This document shows positions 1 to 8,138 of a stretch of 22,509 bases of DNA, in pieces. Numbering within the stretch: the stretch's first letter is position 1; each line of letters starts with the position of its first letter. Position numbers and translations under genes: made by a program. The stretch is from SIG480 sp045595365 (GTDB taxonomy: Bacteria; Bacillota; Clostridia; Oscillospirales; JAAYXM01): contig JAZOAI010000025.1 of the NCBI GenBank assembly GCA_045595365.1, positions 1 to 22,509 on the forward strand. The letters are read 5' to 3'. The notes beneath the pieces are model-generated. The model had not been told where the DNA came from. It saw nothing but the letters and a program-made list of their open reading frames with translations, and did not search any database.

Positions 1-15
1 AAAGTGCTTATCCCG

Positions 16-216
16 TCAAGAGTTTTTTGGTATGTACTCTTCTCCTTCTTTTCTTATTTTAATGAAAGGAGAAATGCGGTATATTATCATACACCCTTTG
101 TATTCATATTACCACATTTCTCCCTGAACTTAAAGATACTATGCGGTAATATGTTTTTTCTTCCTGATATCTTCCTCCTTCTGTGCCGGCGCCAACACCG
201 TTTATTTCTTAAGATG
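16..216 (-). ncRNA. Candidate structured 5' leader RNA with alternative hairpins
   Basis: On the minus strand, segment A (153 to 141), segment B (123 to 105) and segment C (81 to 68) can pair as A:B (13 pairs) or B:C (14 pairs), and B cannot do both at once. The single imperfect position in each helix is a G-U wobble on the minus strand but a C-A mismatch on the plus strand, which favours a minus-strand RNA. A weaker closing helix may join CUUAA near 213 with UUAAG near 132. The presumed transcript start is about 216, below the promoter at 223-231. The regulated gene would lie left of the window. No known riboswitch class was recognised, and the boundaries are approximate. Confidence 0.4.
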
Positions 217-222
217 AAATCA

Positions 223-231
223 ATTATATCA
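223..231 (-). promoter_or_regulatory. Extended -10 promoter, minus strand
   Basis: The minus strand reads TGATATAAT, an exact TGnTATAAT extended -10 element. No good -35 hexamer lies 17 bp upstream (CATAAA), which extended -10 promoters can tolerate. It would direct transcription leftwards into the structured leader and out of the window. A candidate Spo0A box lies about 45 bp upstream of the expected start. Confidence 0.45.
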
Positions 232-257
232 CACTTTTTAATTTTTTTATGACACGT

Positions 258-267
258 TTGCGACAAA
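258..267 (-). promoter_or_regulatory. Spo0A-box-like site 1
   Basis: The minus strand reads TTTGTCGCAA; its core TGTCGCA matches the Spo0A core TGTCGAA at 6 of 7 positions. It sits just upstream of the -35 region of the minus-strand promoter, a usual place for a Spo0A activation site. The region is AT-rich, so chance similarity is possible. Confidence 0.3.
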
Positions 268-278
268 TTTTCAAAAAA

Positions 279-288
279 TTTTTCGACA
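279..288 (-). promoter_or_regulatory. Spo0A-box-like site 2
   Basis: The minus strand reads TGTCGAAAAA, with a perfect TGTCGAA core and the A-rich flank typical of 0A boxes. It lies between the two divergent promoters and about 21 bp from site 1, close to two helical turns. Confidence 0.4.
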
Positions 289-304
289 TAATTTTCACAC
301 GCTT

Positions 305-313
305 TTTGTCAAA
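305..313 (+). promoter_or_regulatory. Spo0A-box-like site 3
   Basis: The sequence TTTGTCAAA fits the degenerate Spo0A consensus TTTGTCRAA exactly. It lies about 30 bp upstream of the coaW -10 element, so binding there could affect the plus-strand promoter. Confidence is limited by the A/T-rich surroundings. Confidence 0.3.
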
Positions 314-340
314 AAAACAGTTTCTTTTGTGTGTGGTATG

Positions 341-349
341 TGGTATAAT
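341..349 (+). promoter_or_regulatory. Extended -10 promoter for the coaW-miaB-mutS operon
   Basis: TGGTATAAT is an exact extended -10 element ending 44 bp before the coaW start codon. The hexamer 17 bp upstream (TTTCTT, 321-326) is a poor -35, so activity would depend on the TG extension or on an activator. It is the only promoter-like sequence found ahead of the long plus-strand gene train. Confidence 0.5.
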
Positions 350-393
350 ATATATTGATTAGTTATATATGTTCCGCTTTGGGGGTGTATAAT

Positions 394-1218
394 ATGAAAT
401 GCGTCTTAGGAATTGACATAGGCGGAAGCACAACAAAGATAATAGGTTATCGCGACGGAGAAATTTTCTCTCCGTTTTTTGTAAAAGCGAGTGACCCGCG
501 CGCATCTCTTTACGGCGCTTTCGGGAAGTTTTTAAACGAAAATAAGCTCTCGCTTTCAGACATAGAGAGCGTTATGATGACGGGGGTCGGGGCCGAAAAT
601 TCTCAGACTGAGATATTCGGGATAAAAACCCGCAGGATAGAGGAATTCCGCGCGGTAGGCCGCGGCGGGCTTTTCTTAAGCGGGCTTGACTCTGCAGTAG
701 TCGTCAGTATGGGCACGGGGACAGCCTTCGTTTCGGCAAACAAAAGCGGTGTTTCGCATCTCGGAGGAACAGGCATCGGTGGGGGTACCCTCATCGGGCT
801 CTCGAACCGTATGTTCAACATCCGCCATTTTGAGGACATTATTGAGACGGCAAAAACGGGGGACTTAAATAACGTTGACCTGCATGTGCGTGATATAAGC
901 CGCGAGGATATCGAAACTCTTGCCGCTGCGACAACGGCATCGAATTTCGGGAAGATAAGTGACCTCGCTACAAACGCTGACCTTGCGCTCGGCGTCATAA
1001 ATATGGTTTTCCAGACAATCGGCGTTATGGCGGCATTTTCCGCTAAAAACGCAAACACAAAAAACATAGTGCTTACGGGCAATCTCACGAATGTTCCGCA
1101 GGCAGAAAATATTTTCAGAGGAGTAGAGCTGCTTCACGGCGTACACTTTGTCATCCCCGAGCATTCGGAGTATGCAACTGCTACGGGCGCGGCGCTCATG
1201 TATAAAGACTTGATATGA
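394..1218 (+). CDS. coaW: Type II pantothenate kinase
   Basis: The 274-residue product is a cytosolic kinase of the ASKHA fold that phosphorylates pantothenate, the first committed step of coenzyme A synthesis. Visible are the N-terminal phosphate loop DIGGSTTK (residues 8-15), the EEF segment at 83-85 that matches the catalytic glutamate region of type II enzymes, SMGTGTA (105-111), the glycine-rich GGTGIGGGTLIGL (124-136) and a C-terminal ATGAAL. An upstream in-frame TTG at 355 would add 13 residues, but GGGGGTG at 381-387 lies 6 nt before ATG 394 and DIGGSTTK falls at the expected distance from this ATG. The stop overlaps the miaB start (ATGA), indicating translational coupling. Type II enzymes are usually insensitive to CoA feedback in bacteria; that is family knowledge. 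Confidence 0.9.
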   Translation: MKCVLGIDIGGSTTKIIGYRDGEIFSPFFVKASDPRASLYGAFGKFLNENKLSLSDIESVMMTGVGAENSQTEIFGIKTRRIEEFRAVGRGGLFLSGLDSAVVVSMGTGTAFVSANKSGVSHLGGTGIGGGTLIGLSNRMFNIRHFEDIIETAKTGDLNNVDLHVRDISREDIETLAAATTASNFGKISDLATNADLALGVINMVFQTIGVMAAFSAKNANTKNIVLTGNLTNVPQAENIFRGVELLHGVHFVIPEHSEYATATGAALMYKDLI

Positions 1219-2615
1219 ATGTAAAAGAAATTCCGGAAGAGCTTATGTTCCGCCAGCAGGAGTATATCCGTGCGGTGGCGGAAATGAATCAGGGCAAGGC
1301 GCTCTCTGCATTTGTCGATACATACGGCTGCCAGCAGAACGAGGCTGACAGCGAGATAATCCGCGGGATTCTCCACGAGATGGGCTATGAAATCGTAGAT
1401 GACGAAAAGCTTGCGGATGTGATAGTCATAAATTCCTGCGCTGTGCGGGAACACGCCGAGCAGCGCGTTCTCGGCAACGTCGGCGCGCTTGTCCACATAA
1501 AGCGAAAGAGAAACTGCCTTATTGCAGTTTGTGGTTGTATGGTTCAGCAGCCTCAGATGGCGGAGAAAATCAAAAGAAGCTTCCGCCACGTTGATATGGT
1601 TTTCGGGGTTCATGCGCTCGTGCGTTTTCCCGAGCTTCTATACCGAGCGCTTACCGAAAAAAAGAGGATTTTTGATATAGAAAAGTCTGACGGCATGATT
1701 GCTGAGGGCTTTCCGGTTATGAGAAAGGACAAGACAAAGGCCTGGATTTCAATTATGTACGGATGCAACAACTTCTGCACCTACTGCATAGTGCCGTACG
1801 TCAGAGGGCGTGAGCGCTCGCGCGACCCGGAGAAGATTATCGCTGAGATTAAAAGGCTCGTAGGCGAAGGTTGCCGCGACATAACGCTCCTCGGGCAGAA
1901 TGTCAACTCCTACGGCAACGACCTCGGCGGTGAGGTTGATTTTTCAGCGCTCCTTGAAATGATTAACGAAATTCCCGGCGATTTCAGAATCCGCTTTATG
2001 ACAAGCCACCCGAAGGATGCAACGCCAAAGCTCTTTGATACTATGGCAAAATGCGATAAAGTCGCAAAGCACATTCACCTTCCGTTTCAGTCGGGAAGCG
2101 ACAGAATCCTTAAGCTTATGAACAGGAAATACGACAGCGAAAAGTATCGCTCGCTTGTTGCATATGCGAGGGAGAAAATGCCCGGCATCTCAATAACAAG
2201 CGATGTTATAATCGGCTTTCCCGGTGAGACTGAGGAGGATTTTACAGAAACTATGAAGCTTGTTTCGGATATAGGGTTTGACGGGCTTTTTGTGTTTATA
2301 TATTCAAAACGAAGCGGCACACCGGCCGCCGAAATGGAGGACAACACCCCGAGAAGCGAAAAGGTTTCCCGATTTCAAAGGCTTTTTGCGATGCATGAGG
2401 CGAGTTGCGCCGAGCGAAGCCAGGCACTTTTAGGGCAAGAGGTTGAGGTTTTAGTCGAGGCAGTCCAGCAGGATGATGACGGTTACAACCTGCTTGCGCG
2501 GACTGACGGTAATCGCCCGATAAGCCTCAAGGGGCCGGAAACTCTTGTCGGCTCGTTTGCCCGCGCGAGGATTACGGAATCCGCAAAATGGGGAATGCAC
2601 GGCGAGCTTGTTTGA
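1215..2615 (+). CDS. miaB: tRNA-2-methylthio-N6-dimethylallyladenosine synthase
   Basis: MiaB is a radical-SAM methylthiotransferase that adds the 2-methylthio group to i6A37 of tRNAs reading UNN codons, completing the modification begun by MiaA (encoded at 7149). The 466-residue protein has the UPF0004 N-terminal domain with cluster cysteines C39 (YGCQQNE), C75 (NSCAVRE) and C108 (CGCM), then the radical-SAM CX3CX2C motif C184/C188/C191 within YGCNNFCTYCIVPYVRGRE, and a C-terminal TRAM domain from about residue 395. SYGND and HLPFQSGSD are further MiaB hallmarks. It has about 30 residues before the first conserved block, common in Firmicute MiaB. It overlaps coaW by 4 nt and lies 32 nt before mutS, the miaB-mutS-mutL order being common in Firmicutes. 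Confidence 0.96.
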   Translation: MNVKEIPEELMFRQQEYIRAVAEMNQGKALSAFVDTYGCQQNEADSEIIRGILHEMGYEIVDDEKLADVIVINSCAVREHAEQRVLGNVGALVHIKRKRNCLIAVCGCMVQQPQMAEKIKRSFRHVDMVFGVHALVRFPELLYRALTEKKRIFDIEKSDGMIAEGFPVMRKDKTKAWISIMYGCNNFCTYCIVPYVRGRERSRDPEKIIAEIKRLVGEGCRDITLLGQNVNSYGNDLGGEVDFSALLEMINEIPGDFRIRFMTSHPKDATPKLFDTMAKCDKVAKHIHLPFQSGSDRILKLMNRKYDSEKYRSLVAYAREKMPGISITSDVIIGFPGETEEDFTETMKLVSDIGFDGLFVFIYSKRSGTPAAEMEDNTPRSEKVSRFQRLFAMHEASCAERSQALLGQEVEVLVEAVQQDDDGYNLLARTDGNRPISLKGPETLVGSFARARITESAKWGMHGELV

Positions 2616-2647
2616 ATTTATTTTACGGTTAGAGAAGGTACACGAAG

Positions 2648-5242
2648 ATGACAGAATATTCTCCGATGATGACTCAATATATGAGAATAAAGGAACAGAA
2701 TAAGGACAGTATTCTGTTCTTTCGCCTTGGCGATTTTTATGAGATGTTTTTTGATGATGCGAAAATTGCATCGGAGGAGCTTGAGCTTACTCTTACAGGG
2801 CGCGACTGCGGAAAAGAAGAACGCGCGCCGATGTGCGGTGTTCCTTATCATTCCTGCGAGGCATATATTGCGCGCCTTATCGCAAAGGGATATAAAGTTG
2901 CAATATGCGAGCAGACAGAGGAGCCGTCAAAGGGGCAGAAGCTCGTTAACCGCGATATTGTCAGAGTTATAACGCCCGGCACAGTCATTGAAAACACAAT
3001 GCTTGACGAAAAGAAAAACAACTTCATCTGCGGAATATGCATTGAAGGGCAAAAGGCGGGTGTTTGTTTTATAGATATCTCAACCGGTCAGGCAAGCGTT
3101 TGTGAGCTTTCGGGCGAGGATGTCGGAGAGTTTGTTATGGAAGAGGTTCTGAAGTTCGCTCCGGCAGAAGCGGTTGCAAATGATGCTTTTTTTGAAAATG
3201 ACTTTTTCTGTGACTATATGAGAAAAAATCTCAATATGAACCTCGAAAAGAACGGCGGACTTTTTGCATACAATACAGCACTCGAGGCAATTAAATCCCA
3301 CTTCGGAGTTTCTGATGTTTCAAAATTAAACCTTTCGGCAGCCTCACTTGCGGTAAACGCGTGCGGCGGGCTTCTCGGATATATCCACGAAACACAGAAA
3401 ACAAACCTTTCTCACATCAACAAGCTTGAGGTATATTCCCGCGAGCAGTATATGCTTCTTGATGAGACGGCGAGGAGAAACCTTGAAATATGCGAAACAA
3501 TGCGCGGCAAGGAAAAACGCGGCTCTCTCCTCTGGGTTATAGATAAAACAAGAACCTCTATGGGAGGAAGGCTCCTTCGCTCGTGGCTTGAAAAACCGCT
3601 TATGGACGTTCACGAGATAAACGAGAGGCTTGACGCGGTTGAAGCTCTTGTGAGCGCACCGATACCGAGAGAGGAAATCTCCGAAACTCTTCGCTCGGTC
3701 CGCGATATTGAGCGTCTTGTAGGGCGCGTGGTTTACGGAATCGCAAACGGTCGCGACCTTGTTGCGATGGCGAAAACGTTTTATGAGCTTCCGAAAATCA
3801 AGGAAAAGCTTTTGCCGCTTTCGGGAGACTTTCTCAAAAACGCAAATGACGAAATTGATGAGCTGTCTGATATGTTTAAGCTCATTGATGACGCGATAGA
3901 TGAAGATGCTCCCGTTTCAATCCGCGAGGGCAAGATATTCAAAAACGGATACAGCGCCGAGGTGGACAGGCTCCGCGACATTGTTGAGAACGGAACAAAA
4001 TACCTCGCAGAGCTTGCTGCCCGTGAAAAGGAAAAGACAGGGATAAAGAATCTCAAAATCGGATACAACCGTGTCTTTGGATACTATATCGAGGTTTCAA
4101 AATCAAATATTTCAGAAGTCCCCGAATACTACATAAGAAAGCAGACTCTTGCAAACGGAGAGAGATATATTACGGATGAACTCAAAGACCTTGAAAGCCA
4201 GATTCTCGGTGCAAAGGAAATGGTTGCAAGGCTTGAGACGGAAATGTTCCGTGAAATCTGTGAGGAGATAGGGAAAAACGTCGAGCGAATCCAGAAGACC
4301 TCTTCGGCAATTGCAAGGCTTGACGTTGCCGTGAGCCTTGCTTCATGCGCGGCGCGCTTTGGTTATAACAGGCCGAAGGTTACAAACGGCTCAAAAATAG
4401 CAATAAAAGACGGAAGACATCCTGTTGTCGAGCGCGTTATGAAGGATGCTTTGTTCGTTCCGAATGATGCGGTTTTAGACTGCGCCGAAAACAGAATGGC
4501 GATTATAACCGGCCCGAATATGGCGGGCAAGTCAACCTTTATGCGCCAGGTTGCGCTTATTACTCTTATGGCGCAGATAGGCTCTTTTGTTCCCGCGAAA
4601 AGCGCGGAAATAGGAGTAGTTGACAGAATCTTCACGCGAATTGGCGCATCGGATGACCTTGCATCCGGAAAATCGACTTTTATGGTCGAGATGAGCGAGG
4701 TGTCCGAAATTATAAAAAAGGCGACAAAGAAAAGCCTTATAATTCTTGACGAAATTGGGCGCGGAACGTCTACCTACGATGGAATGGCAATTGCCCGCGC
4801 TGTAATCGAATATGTCTCCGATAAAGCTTGTATCGGCGCAAAAACTCTTTTTGCAACGCATTACCACGAGCTTACAGAGCTTGAGGGCAAGCTTTCGGGG
4901 GTCAAGAACTACAACATAGCAGTTAAAAAACACGGGTTTGATATAACCTTCCTTCGGAAAATCGTCAGAGGAAGTGCAGACGACAGCTACGGAATCGAAG
5001 TCGCGCGCCTTGCGGGAATCCCTGATGAGGTTACTTTCCGCGCAAAGGAGATTTTGGAAAGCATTGAAAAAGACGGAACTCTCGCAAAAGCGGAGTTTGT
5101 TATTCCCGAGGAGCGCCGCCGCTCACACGAGGGAGATAAAATTATCTCCGAGCTTGCGCATATGGATGTGAACACGCTCTCGCCGCTTGAGGCGCTCTCG
5201 GTGCTGTTTGAGCTTGCAAAGCGAGCGAGAGAATCAGAATAG
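2648..5242 (+). CDS. mutS: DNA mismatch repair protein MutS
   Basis: MutS recognises mismatches and small loops as a clamp dimer and recruits MutL. The 864-residue product has the normal MutS1 length. The mismatch-reading GDFYE motif sits at residues 28-32 (F30 and E32 are the stacking and hydrogen-bonding residues), followed by connector, lever and clamp regions. The C-terminal ATPase shows Walker A GPNMAGKS from residue 622, the signature DDLASGKSTFMVEMSE, Walker B LIILDEIGRGTS, and the ATHYHEL histidine motif. AGAAGG at 2633-2638 precedes ATG 2648. mutL follows after a 35-bp gap. No truncation or missing key residue is seen. Confidence 0.97.
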   Translation: MTEYSPMMTQYMRIKEQNKDSILFFRLGDFYEMFFDDAKIASEELELTLTGRDCGKEERAPMCGVPYHSCEAYIARLIAKGYKVAICEQTEEPSKGQKLVNRDIVRVITPGTVIENTMLDEKKNNFICGICIEGQKAGVCFIDISTGQASVCELSGEDVGEFVMEEVLKFAPAEAVANDAFFENDFFCDYMRKNLNMNLEKNGGLFAYNTALEAIKSHFGVSDVSKLNLSAASLAVNACGGLLGYIHETQKTNLSHINKLEVYSREQYMLLDETARRNLEICETMRGKEKRGSLLWVIDKTRTSMGGRLLRSWLEKPLMDVHEINERLDAVEALVSAPIPREEISETLRSVRDIERLVGRVVYGIANGRDLVAMAKTFYELPKIKEKLLPLSGDFLKNANDEIDELSDMFKLIDDAIDEDAPVSIREGKIFKNGYSAEVDRLRDIVENGTKYLAELAAREKEKTGIKNLKIGYNRVFGYYIEVSKSNISEVPEYYIRKQTLANGERYITDELKDLESQILGAKEMVARLETEMFREICEEIGKNVERIQKTSSAIARLDVAVSLASCAARFGYNRPKVTNGSKIAIKDGRHPVVERVMKDALFVPNDAVLDCAENRMAIITGPNMAGKSTFMRQVALITLMAQIGSFVPAKSAEIGVVDRIFTRIGASDDLASGKSTFMVEMSEVSEIIKKATKKSLIILDEIGRGTSTYDGMAIARAVIEYVSDKACIGAKTLFATHYHELTELEGKLSGVKNYNIAVKKHGFDITFLRKIVRGSADDSYGIEVARLAGIPDEVTFRAKEILESIEKDGTLAKAEFVIPEERRRSHEGDKIISELAHMDVNTLSPLEALSVLFELAKRARESE

Positions 5243-5277
5243 TAAAGTAGTTGAGTTTTAGAAAGGAGGCGGGGAGC

Positions 5278-7149
5278 GTGTCACGGATAAATGTGCTTGA
5301 TAAGCATCTCGCAAATATGATAGCGGCGGGCGAAGTTGTCGAAAACCCCGCTTCGGTTGTAAAAGAGCTTGTGGAAAATGCGGTTGATGCGGGAGCCGGC
5401 TCAATCACGTGTGAAATTCAGAACGGCGGGGTTTCGTATATACGCATCACTGATGATGGTGTGGGTATGGAAAGGGAAGATGCGTGCACAGCCTTCCTCC
5501 GCCATGCCACAAGCAAAATATCAAAGGCAGAGGACCTTAACGGAATAGCCACTCTCGGTTTCCGCGGAGAGGCGCTTGCGGCCATTTCTGCCGTTTCGAA
5601 GATTGACCTCATAACAAAAACGCACGAAAGTGAAATGGGATGCGCTCTTCGCGTTGAAGCGGGGAAAATTCTCCGCGAAAGCGAATCCGGGTGTCCTGAC
5701 GGGACAACAATAATAGTCCGTGAGCTTTTCTATAACACCCCGGCTCGAATGAGGTTTCTGAAAAAGGATGCAACTGAGGCTGCGAATGTCGAGAATGTTA
5801 TAAAAGCGGCCGCGCTTGCTCATCCTGAAATATCTGTCAAATTCATAAAAGACGGAAGAGACGTTATCCATACCCCGGGCGACGGGGTTTTGGAATCCTG
5901 CATATACGCCGTTTTTGGCAGGGATTTTGCAAATAATATGAACCCGGTGGAAATATCCGAGCGCAATATGAAGCTTTCAGGTTTCACCTGCAACGCTCAA
6001 AGCTCGCGCGGAAACCGCGCCCTTCAGTTCTTTTTTGTAAACGGCCGCCCAATTAAGTCGGGGCTTCTTGCGGTGGCGCTTGACAATGCATACCGTGAGC
6101 GGCTTATGAAGGGGAGATTTCCGACGTGTGTCCTAAATCTCACAATTCCTGTGGGGAGTGTAGACGTCAATGTTCATCCCGCAAAAACCGAAGTGAAGTT
6201 TGCAAACGAGAGAGATGTTTTTGATATATTCTATTTCGGGGTCCGCTCGGCTCTTGAAAAGAGCGATGAGAGAAAAATTGTCCCTCCGCAGGCTGTAAAA
6301 CCGGCACCTGTTGACAATGTAACCGCGCAGCAGACAAAGCTTGCCGAGGTGCCTGCGGCAAAAGAAAAAGAAAACGAAGAAAAGAAAGTTGAGGTAAAGC
6401 CGCTTCCAAAGTATGAGCCGTTTTCTCCATCACCGAGAACGATGATGAGGTCAACACAGTTTGGCGTGTATAATGCAAACCCGATTAAGAAAGAAGAGCC
6501 AAAGCCTGAAGTTTACAAAGAGGCTCCCGAAAAGAAGGAAGAAGCTCCCAAAACCGACATAAAGGAAGAGAAAAAGGAGATTCCGCTTCGCCTTATCGGA
6601 GAGGCTATGAATACATACATAATAGTTGAAAGCGGAGATTCGGTTTTCTTTATTGATAAGCACGCAGCTCACGAGCGAATAATCTTTGAAAAGCTTAAGA
6701 TGACAGTCGGCGAGCCGCAGTCCCAGCTCCTTCTCGTGCCGGAGACTATATCGTTTGACAAAACTGTTGCGGCGGCGCTTCTTGAAAACCGCGATGAGAT
6801 TTCAAAAATAGGCTTTGATATTGATGAATTCGGAGATGGGTGCGTTATAGTTTCGGCAGTTCCTGACGGGATAGATGCAGAAGATGCAACAAAAGTCCTT
6901 GAGGAGCTTGCAGATACTTTAAAAACAGGCGCACGTGCCGGCAAACCTGAAGTTTTATCCGAAATAATGTATTCCGTCGCGTGCAAGGCGGCGTGCAAGG
7001 CGGGTCAGAAAAACAGCGATGCGGAGCTTCTTGCGATAGCGAAGCGAGTTCTCTGCGAAGATGACATCCGTTACTGCCCTCACGGAAGGCCTGTTATGAT
7101 TGAGTATACAAAGGCTGAGCTTGAGCGCAAGTTTGGAAGAACGGTGTAG
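5278..7149 (+). CDS. mutL: DNA mismatch repair protein MutL (endonuclease type)
   Basis: MutL couples mismatch recognition by MutS to strand incision. The GHKL ATPase domain shows KELVENAVDAGA (E30, N34), DDGVGM and GFRGEAL. The middle (about residues 345-440) is a K/E/P-rich linker. The C-terminal domain has DKHAAHERIIFE starting at D460, fitting the endonuclease motif D[QM/K]HAX2EX4E, plus ACKAACKAG and CPHGRP (C600-P605), all marking a nicking MutL as expected where MutH is absent. The start is taken as GTG 5278, 8 nt after AAAGGAGG (5262-5269); this gives MSRINVLD as in homologues. A TTG at 5251 would place the ribosome binding site inside the gene. The stop shares one base with the miaA start. 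Confidence 0.95.
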   Translation: MSRINVLDKHLANMIAAGEVVENPASVVKELVENAVDAGAGSITCEIQNGGVSYIRITDDGVGMEREDACTAFLRHATSKISKAEDLNGIATLGFRGEALAAISAVSKIDLITKTHESEMGCALRVEAGKILRESESGCPDGTTIIVRELFYNTPARMRFLKKDATEAANVENVIKAAALAHPEISVKFIKDGRDVIHTPGDGVLESCIYAVFGRDFANNMNPVEISERNMKLSGFTCNAQSSRGNRALQFFFVNGRPIKSGLLAVALDNAYRERLMKGRFPTCVLNLTIPVGSVDVNVHPAKTEVKFANERDVFDIFYFGVRSALEKSDERKIVPPQAVKPAPVDNVTAQQTKLAEVPAAKEKENEEKKVEVKPLPKYEPFSPSPRTMMRSTQFGVYNANPIKKEEPKPEVYKEAPEKKEEAPKTDIKEEKKEIPLRLIGEAMNTYIIVESGDSVFFIDKHAAHERIIFEKLKMTVGEPQSQLLLVPETISFDKTVAAALLENRDEISKIGFDIDEFGDGCVIVSAVPDGIDAEDATKVLEELADTLKTGARAGKPEVLSEIMYSVACKAACKAGQKNSDAELLAIAKRVLCEDDIRYCPHGRPVMIEYTKAELERKFGRTV

Positions 7150-8102
7150 TGCGGCGTATGAAGAACAATAAGATAATATGTATCGTAGGCCCGACTGCAT
7201 CGGGGAAAACCTCGCTTTCCATTAAGCTTGCAAAAGCGCTTCGTGGGGAGATTGTTTCAGGAGATTCCATGCAGATTTATAAAGGCATGGACATAGGGAC
7301 TGCAAAGCCGACGGAAGAGGAACAAGAAGGCGTTATACACCATATGCTCTCAGTTGTTTCACCTTTTGAGAACTTCTCCGTTGCGAGGTATGTAGAAGAG
7401 GCCTCGCACGCTATAGATGATATTCTCTCGCGCGGGAAGGTTCCGATTGTAGTAGGCGGCACAGGGCTTTATATTGATTCTCTCGTAAGCGGAAGAGAGT
7501 TTGCGGCAAGAAGAGAGGATGAAACGCTTAAAAAAGAACTCCTGGAGCTTTATGAAAAACAGGGCGCCGCGGCTCTGCATAAAATTTTAGAAAAGCTTGA
7601 CCCCGAGCGGGCAGAACAGATTCACGAAAACAACATAAAGCGCGTAATCCGCGCCATAGAAGTTTGCAAAACGACGGGGAAAACGATTAGCGGGCACGAT
7701 GAAGAAACAAAAAAAGTGCCGCCGCGTTATGATGCGGCATATGTCGGAATCCTTTTTGATGACCGCGAAAAGCTTTACGAGCGGATAAACCTTCGCGTTG
7801 ATATGATGATGGGCTCAGGGCTTCTTCGTGAGGTAAAAACTCTGCTTGACAGTGGCGTGCCTTCTGATTCAACTGCGATGCAGGCGATAGGCTATAAGGA
7901 GCTTTGCTCATATTTTTCGGGCGAAAGGAGCCTTGAGGAGGCAGTTGAGGATATAAAGTCCGCATCACGGCGATATGCAAAGCGGCAGATGACCTGGTTT
8001 AAAAGAAATAAGTCGATAAAATGGGTTTCGCCCGATTTTGAGGAAAACTTTTCCGACTTGCTACAATATTTGATAAATTTCACCTCTGATGTCAGTATAT
8101 AA
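7149..8102 (+). CDS. miaA: tRNA dimethylallyltransferase
   Basis: MiaA transfers a dimethylallyl group to N6 of A37 in tRNAs reading UNN codons, giving the substrate of MiaB. The 317-residue product shows the P-loop GPTASGKTS near the N-terminus, DSMQIYKGMDIGTAKP, GGTGLYIDSL and the C-terminal RRYAKRQMTWFKRN tRNA-binding segment. GTG 7149 is chosen because GGAAGA at 7135-7140 lies 8 nt upstream and the gene then starts at the mutL stop (TAGTG); ATG 7158 three codons later is the alternative. Its place between mutL and hfq matches the gene order known from both Firmicutes and proteobacteria. Confidence 0.96.
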   Translation: MRRMKNNKIICIVGPTASGKTSLSIKLAKALRGEIVSGDSMQIYKGMDIGTAKPTEEEQEGVIHHMLSVVSPFENFSVARYVEEASHAIDDILSRGKVPIVVGGTGLYIDSLVSGREFAARREDETLKKELLELYEKQGAAALHKILEKLDPERAEQIHENNIKRVIRAIEVCKTTGKTISGHDEETKKVPPRYDAAYVGILFDDREKLYERINLRVDMMMGSGLLREVKTLLDSGVPSDSTAMQAIGYKELCSYFSGERSLEEAVEDIKSASRRYAKRQMTWFKRNKSIKWVSPDFEENFSDLLQYLINFTSDVSI

Positions 8103-8122
8103 TCTATTGAAAAAACAATAGA
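8098..8122 (+). promoter_or_regulatory. hfq leader: -10-like element and A-loop hairpin
   Basis: TATAAT occurs at 8098-8103, overlapping the miaA stop, but no -35 hexamer lies at usable spacing, so an hfq promoter is only possible. TCTATTG (8103-8109) and CAATAGA (8116-8122) form a perfect 7-bp hairpin with a loop of six A residues, ending beside the hfq ribosome binding site (about 8123-8132). A-rich single strands are typical ligands of the Hfq distal face, so autoregulation is conceivable. Confidence 0.35.
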
Positions 8123-8138
8123 AAGAGAGTGGTTTATC

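Larger units (their letters stand above)
1..393. other. Non-coding region, probably divergent regulatory region
   Basis: No convincing protein gene is seen here. An open frame on the plus strand (4-252) encodes a T-rich, hydrophobic, low-complexity peptide without a good ribosome binding site or recognisable motif, so it is not called. The region contains inverted repeats at 68-153, a minus-strand extended -10 promoter at 223-231, three Spo0A-box-like sequences at 258-313, and a plus-strand extended -10 promoter at 341-349 for coaW. The arrangement suggests a divergent promoter region with a minus-strand gene lying left of the window; that gene is not visible. Confidence 0.6.

Noticed and set aside
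16..90. Minus-strand 24-codon ORF starting ATG at 90 within the structured leader
   Set aside because: AAAGGG lies only 3 nt before the ATG, the peptide has no recognisable feature, and it is inside the proposed hairpins; a leader peptide cannot be excluded.
68..100. T-box antiterminator (AGGGTG...TACCGC on the minus strand)
   Set aside because: The two halves are separated by about ten extra bases and the UGGN bulge is missing, so it does not fit the T-box consensus.
4..252. Plus-strand open frame of 82 codons at the left edge
   Set aside because: T-rich, low-complexity hydrophobic product, no ribosome binding site, and it runs across the inverted repeats.
5251..5277. Longer mutL N-terminus from TTG 5251
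   Set aside because: It would place the strong AAAGGAGG inside the coding region and add residues absent from MutL homologues.
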